From NCBI GenBank assembly GCA_035582835.1, contig JAYKAV010003060.1, positions 105,727-169,726 on the forward strand: a DNA stretch of 64,000 nt, given 5' to 3'. Below are positions 61,620 to 64,000 of the stretch, in pieces. How positions within the stretch are numbered: position 1 is the first letter of the stretch; each line of letters opens with the position of its first letter. Origin of the DNA: Phoebastria nigripes (lineage: Eukaryota > Chordata > Aves > Procellariiformes > Diomedeidae). The position numbers were made by a program, and so were the translations under genes. Under the pieces are notes generated by a model, which did not search any database, was not told the origin of the DNA, and was given only the letters and a program-made list of their open reading frames with translations.

Positions 61620-64000
61620 CTGAAACAACAAAATAATCAGCATTACTGATTTTATCCTCGGGGCAATAGTTGTTTCCTGCAGATAAGAGTATTTTCCATC
61701 CATATCACATTCCACTCATTTTGCCTGCAGGAGTCATCAAAGGTATTTTTTTTGTTGAAACGATAAGTGTATTTACCTTTATGAATTAATGCAAATTGCC
61801 AAATGGAAAATATGCCAGGAATTCCATAAACTTTATTTTTAGGGGAAGTATGTTTTCTATCGAAATTGCAGTTTCAGGAAACCTCTTCCAGCAAGCGTAT
61901 TCTCCAGCAGAAGTCAGAACCAAAGGCAGCATCTACAGAAAATTGCTGAATTGCTTCTGTACAAACGTACACATGCAAAACTGCATTTTCAACAACTTGC
62001 GTGAAATAACGTTGGCTTTTGGGAGCTAGCTTGGAGACGTAAATTCTTGGCATTAGGGACACCTCCGGTGAGGCTCAATACACGTCAAGGGTCCATCAGT
62101 GATTTAGTGACTGGGTCCTTTCAGCACCGGGTTAACTTTACTCTGAATCCAGCTTGTCAAGCTCCTACCTAAACCTTGCATCTTCACCTTCGATTGCACT
62201 CTCAAGCTATGCACATAAATCCAGTTTGCACACACTACAAGGTGTGCCCATAAAAAAACCAGTTGGGTACAAGTCTGGCACGTGCTGCTTGGGAAAGCTG
62301 GATGCTTCTTCACCAGAAGAACAAAAACCTATCATGACTATTACTACAAACAATGCTATTTTTACATTGTCCTGGTGCCTAAAACCACTACATTCCACTT
62401 TTGCAAGGTAGGATGCGAACTGAACCAAAAGGGAGGGTTCCTGCCTAAACCAACTCAGAGTTTGGCAGACTGGAGGGGGCAGAGAAGGGAGAGGAGCTCA
62501 TCGCGCCGCAGCAAGGGAGCCCCGGCACACCAGCAACTCATCACTGTCAAAAGCTACACAGGCATCATTCCTCCAGCAGGTTTATGGAGACAAATGCGGT
62601 GCTTTATCAGCCAAGAATGTGAGAGCTGGCAGGTCTGCACCACACAGGCTTTCCATTTCACTGATTTCGGCTTCAGCGGCTCCTCCCAAGACCAGCGCTT
62701 CGCCCCCATGAGCGCCCAGAGACTCCTCCAGGAGAGAGCACAGCAAGAGCGTGGGTCCCGAGGAAGACGTCCCCCTGCCCGCTCCAGGCTCCTCTCCCCC
62801 AGCACCACAGACCCCGCCTCATGCCACGACTTGCTGCTTCTCCCACCAAAGTCGAATCCTGGAAGGCTCAATCCTGCAAAGTGCTCAGCGTGGCCAAGCC
62901 CCATGTTATTAAGAGGATACTCGGCACCTTCCCTCATCCACAGCCTGACACAATTTCTTCAATACCATCTTATGGTTCAGAAGTAACCAGGGACATCCCA
63001 AACGCTGGACCGGGGCTGTGAGATCAGGAATAAGGGCACATTGAACTCCTGATGCAATGCTTTTTACTATGGCACTTCAGCAGTTTTTGAGACAAGAAAA
63101 CATAACAAAGTGCCTTTGTTGTTTTGTTCTACCAGGGATGCTAATGTCTTTAAAGAAGTCCTGTTACAGACAATCCTGACACGCCAAAAACATTCCAGCA
63201 AAGCTAAGCCCCGCATTAAATCAAGTATTAGCTCTAGCAGATGGAGCAGTACAGTAAAACTAAAGGTGGGGGTGAGATTTGGTAACATCAGGGCACAAAT
63301 GGGCCAGGTGCTACAGCCCCTCAGGCAGGGCTCTTCCTGCTTCCCGTGGTTTTCCTTCCAAGTGCCAGAATCCGGCCCTATTGTCTCTGCAGTAAATTCG
63401 GCCAGAGATTATCCCCTTACTTTCAGTTCAACAGAGTCCCACTTATAACTGATATTTTATTCTTCTCCACCATCCCTTCTGTCTCAGAGATTTTAAGTCT
63501 GGTGAGCTGCTTCTGGCTTAAATAGTAACGAGCTTTGTGTTTTCCACCAGATGTGCAAGACAACCTTATTAGCATCCTTTCACTTGGAGACCATACAAAT
63601 GTAATTACATTACGGGAACAGTGGCCAAAACACTACCCGGGCCCTACAGACCACTCTCACTCAGGAAGCTGTCTAGACAGCTCCGGGTAAGTCTGAAAAT
63701 AAAGTATTAATTGAACTTACTGCGGCACATTCCTCCTTATTAACCTTGCTAAGGGAAGGGGGTCGGGAGCCGCAAGCCGCGAGGGGTTCCCTGGACCCGG
63801 CTTGCTTTGACGGGGCGTGGGGTCCCGCACAGGGGCACGATGCTGTCCCCCCGGAGACTACTGCTCGCACCTCCCCACGGCAGGCAGCGGCTTATCCCAC
63901 CGCACCAGCCCCGGTGACGCCCGCGGGCGTGCGCCCCCCGCTGCCTCCTCACCCCGCGCCCCTACGGGACGTGATGCCCAGCCCCGCCACCGGGGACCGA
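61620..64000 (-). other. LAMB1: LAMB1 intron 3 (partial)
   Basis: I searched both sequence and reading frames for the conserved EGSCYPATG exon and the signal peptide exon and found neither, so they lie beyond 64000. A 234-codon + strand open frame at 62282-62986 has no recognisable domain. The last ~250 bases are GC- and CpG-rich. Confidence 0.6.
63745..64000. promoter_or_regulatory. GC/CpG-rich block at right edge
   Basis: A CpG-dense stretch begins near 63745 and runs off the window. It may be the edge of the CpG island around the LAMB1 5' exons, or an isolated intronic island. It cannot be decided without the next sequence. Confidence 0.3.

Noticed and set aside
62282..62986. 234-codon + strand open frame in LAMB1 intron 3
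   Set aside because: No recognisable domain, no splice or promoter context, low-complexity basic stretches; treated as chance.
61620..64000. Search for the LAMB1 signal peptide exon and the EGSCYPATG exon
   Set aside because: No reading frame with the conserved cysteines was found, so the N-terminal exons are placed outside the window.

Overview
The window is nuclear DNA from a vertebrate, most likely a bird. It holds two intron-rich protein-coding genes with GT-AG introns, a CpG island promoter, and several CR1 LINE copies whose 3' ends carry the ATTCTATG-like repeat typical of avian CR1. No operons, CRISPR arrays, phage or other prokaryotic features are present. About one isolated N occurs every 2-3 kb.

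Layout: (1) 1-211, a CR1 3' end; (2) 212-1004, AT-rich upstream sequence with no recognisable gene; (3) 1005-1830, a CpG island with GC boxes and an NRF-1-like site; (4) 1294-16090 on the + strand, the complete DLD gene (mitochondrial dihydrolipoamide dehydrogenase, E3) in 14 exons encoding 508 residues, with a candidate poly(A) signal at 17021; (5) about 17045-19085, a spacer between the two gene tails; (6) 19369-61619 on the - strand, LAMB1 (laminin subunit beta-1) in 31 coding exons encoding the last 1716 residues. Only the signal peptide and about the first 70 residues are missing, and they must lie beyond base 64000. The remaining 61620-64000 is intron of LAMB1, GC-rich at the very edge.

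The genes are tail to tail, the same DLD-LAMB1 arrangement known in mammals. Their products do not act together: DLD is a matrix flavoenzyme shared by the 2-oxo acid dehydrogenase complexes and the glycine cleavage system, while laminin beta-1 is a secreted basement-membrane subunit. Both reading frames are intact at every exon junction, so both genes look functional.

I found no undescribed biological system. The most notable non-coding observations are an internally deleted CR1 that abuts the 3' splice site of LAMB1 exon 31; a cluster in DLD intron 4 of a 16-bp-stem hairpin, a duplicated ~65-bp segment and a 28-bp perfect palindrome; further long inverted repeats in other introns; and the laminin YIGSR motif, split by a phase-1 intron but intact. 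LAMB1 exon numbers (4-34) assume the mammalian 34-exon layout and are inferred.
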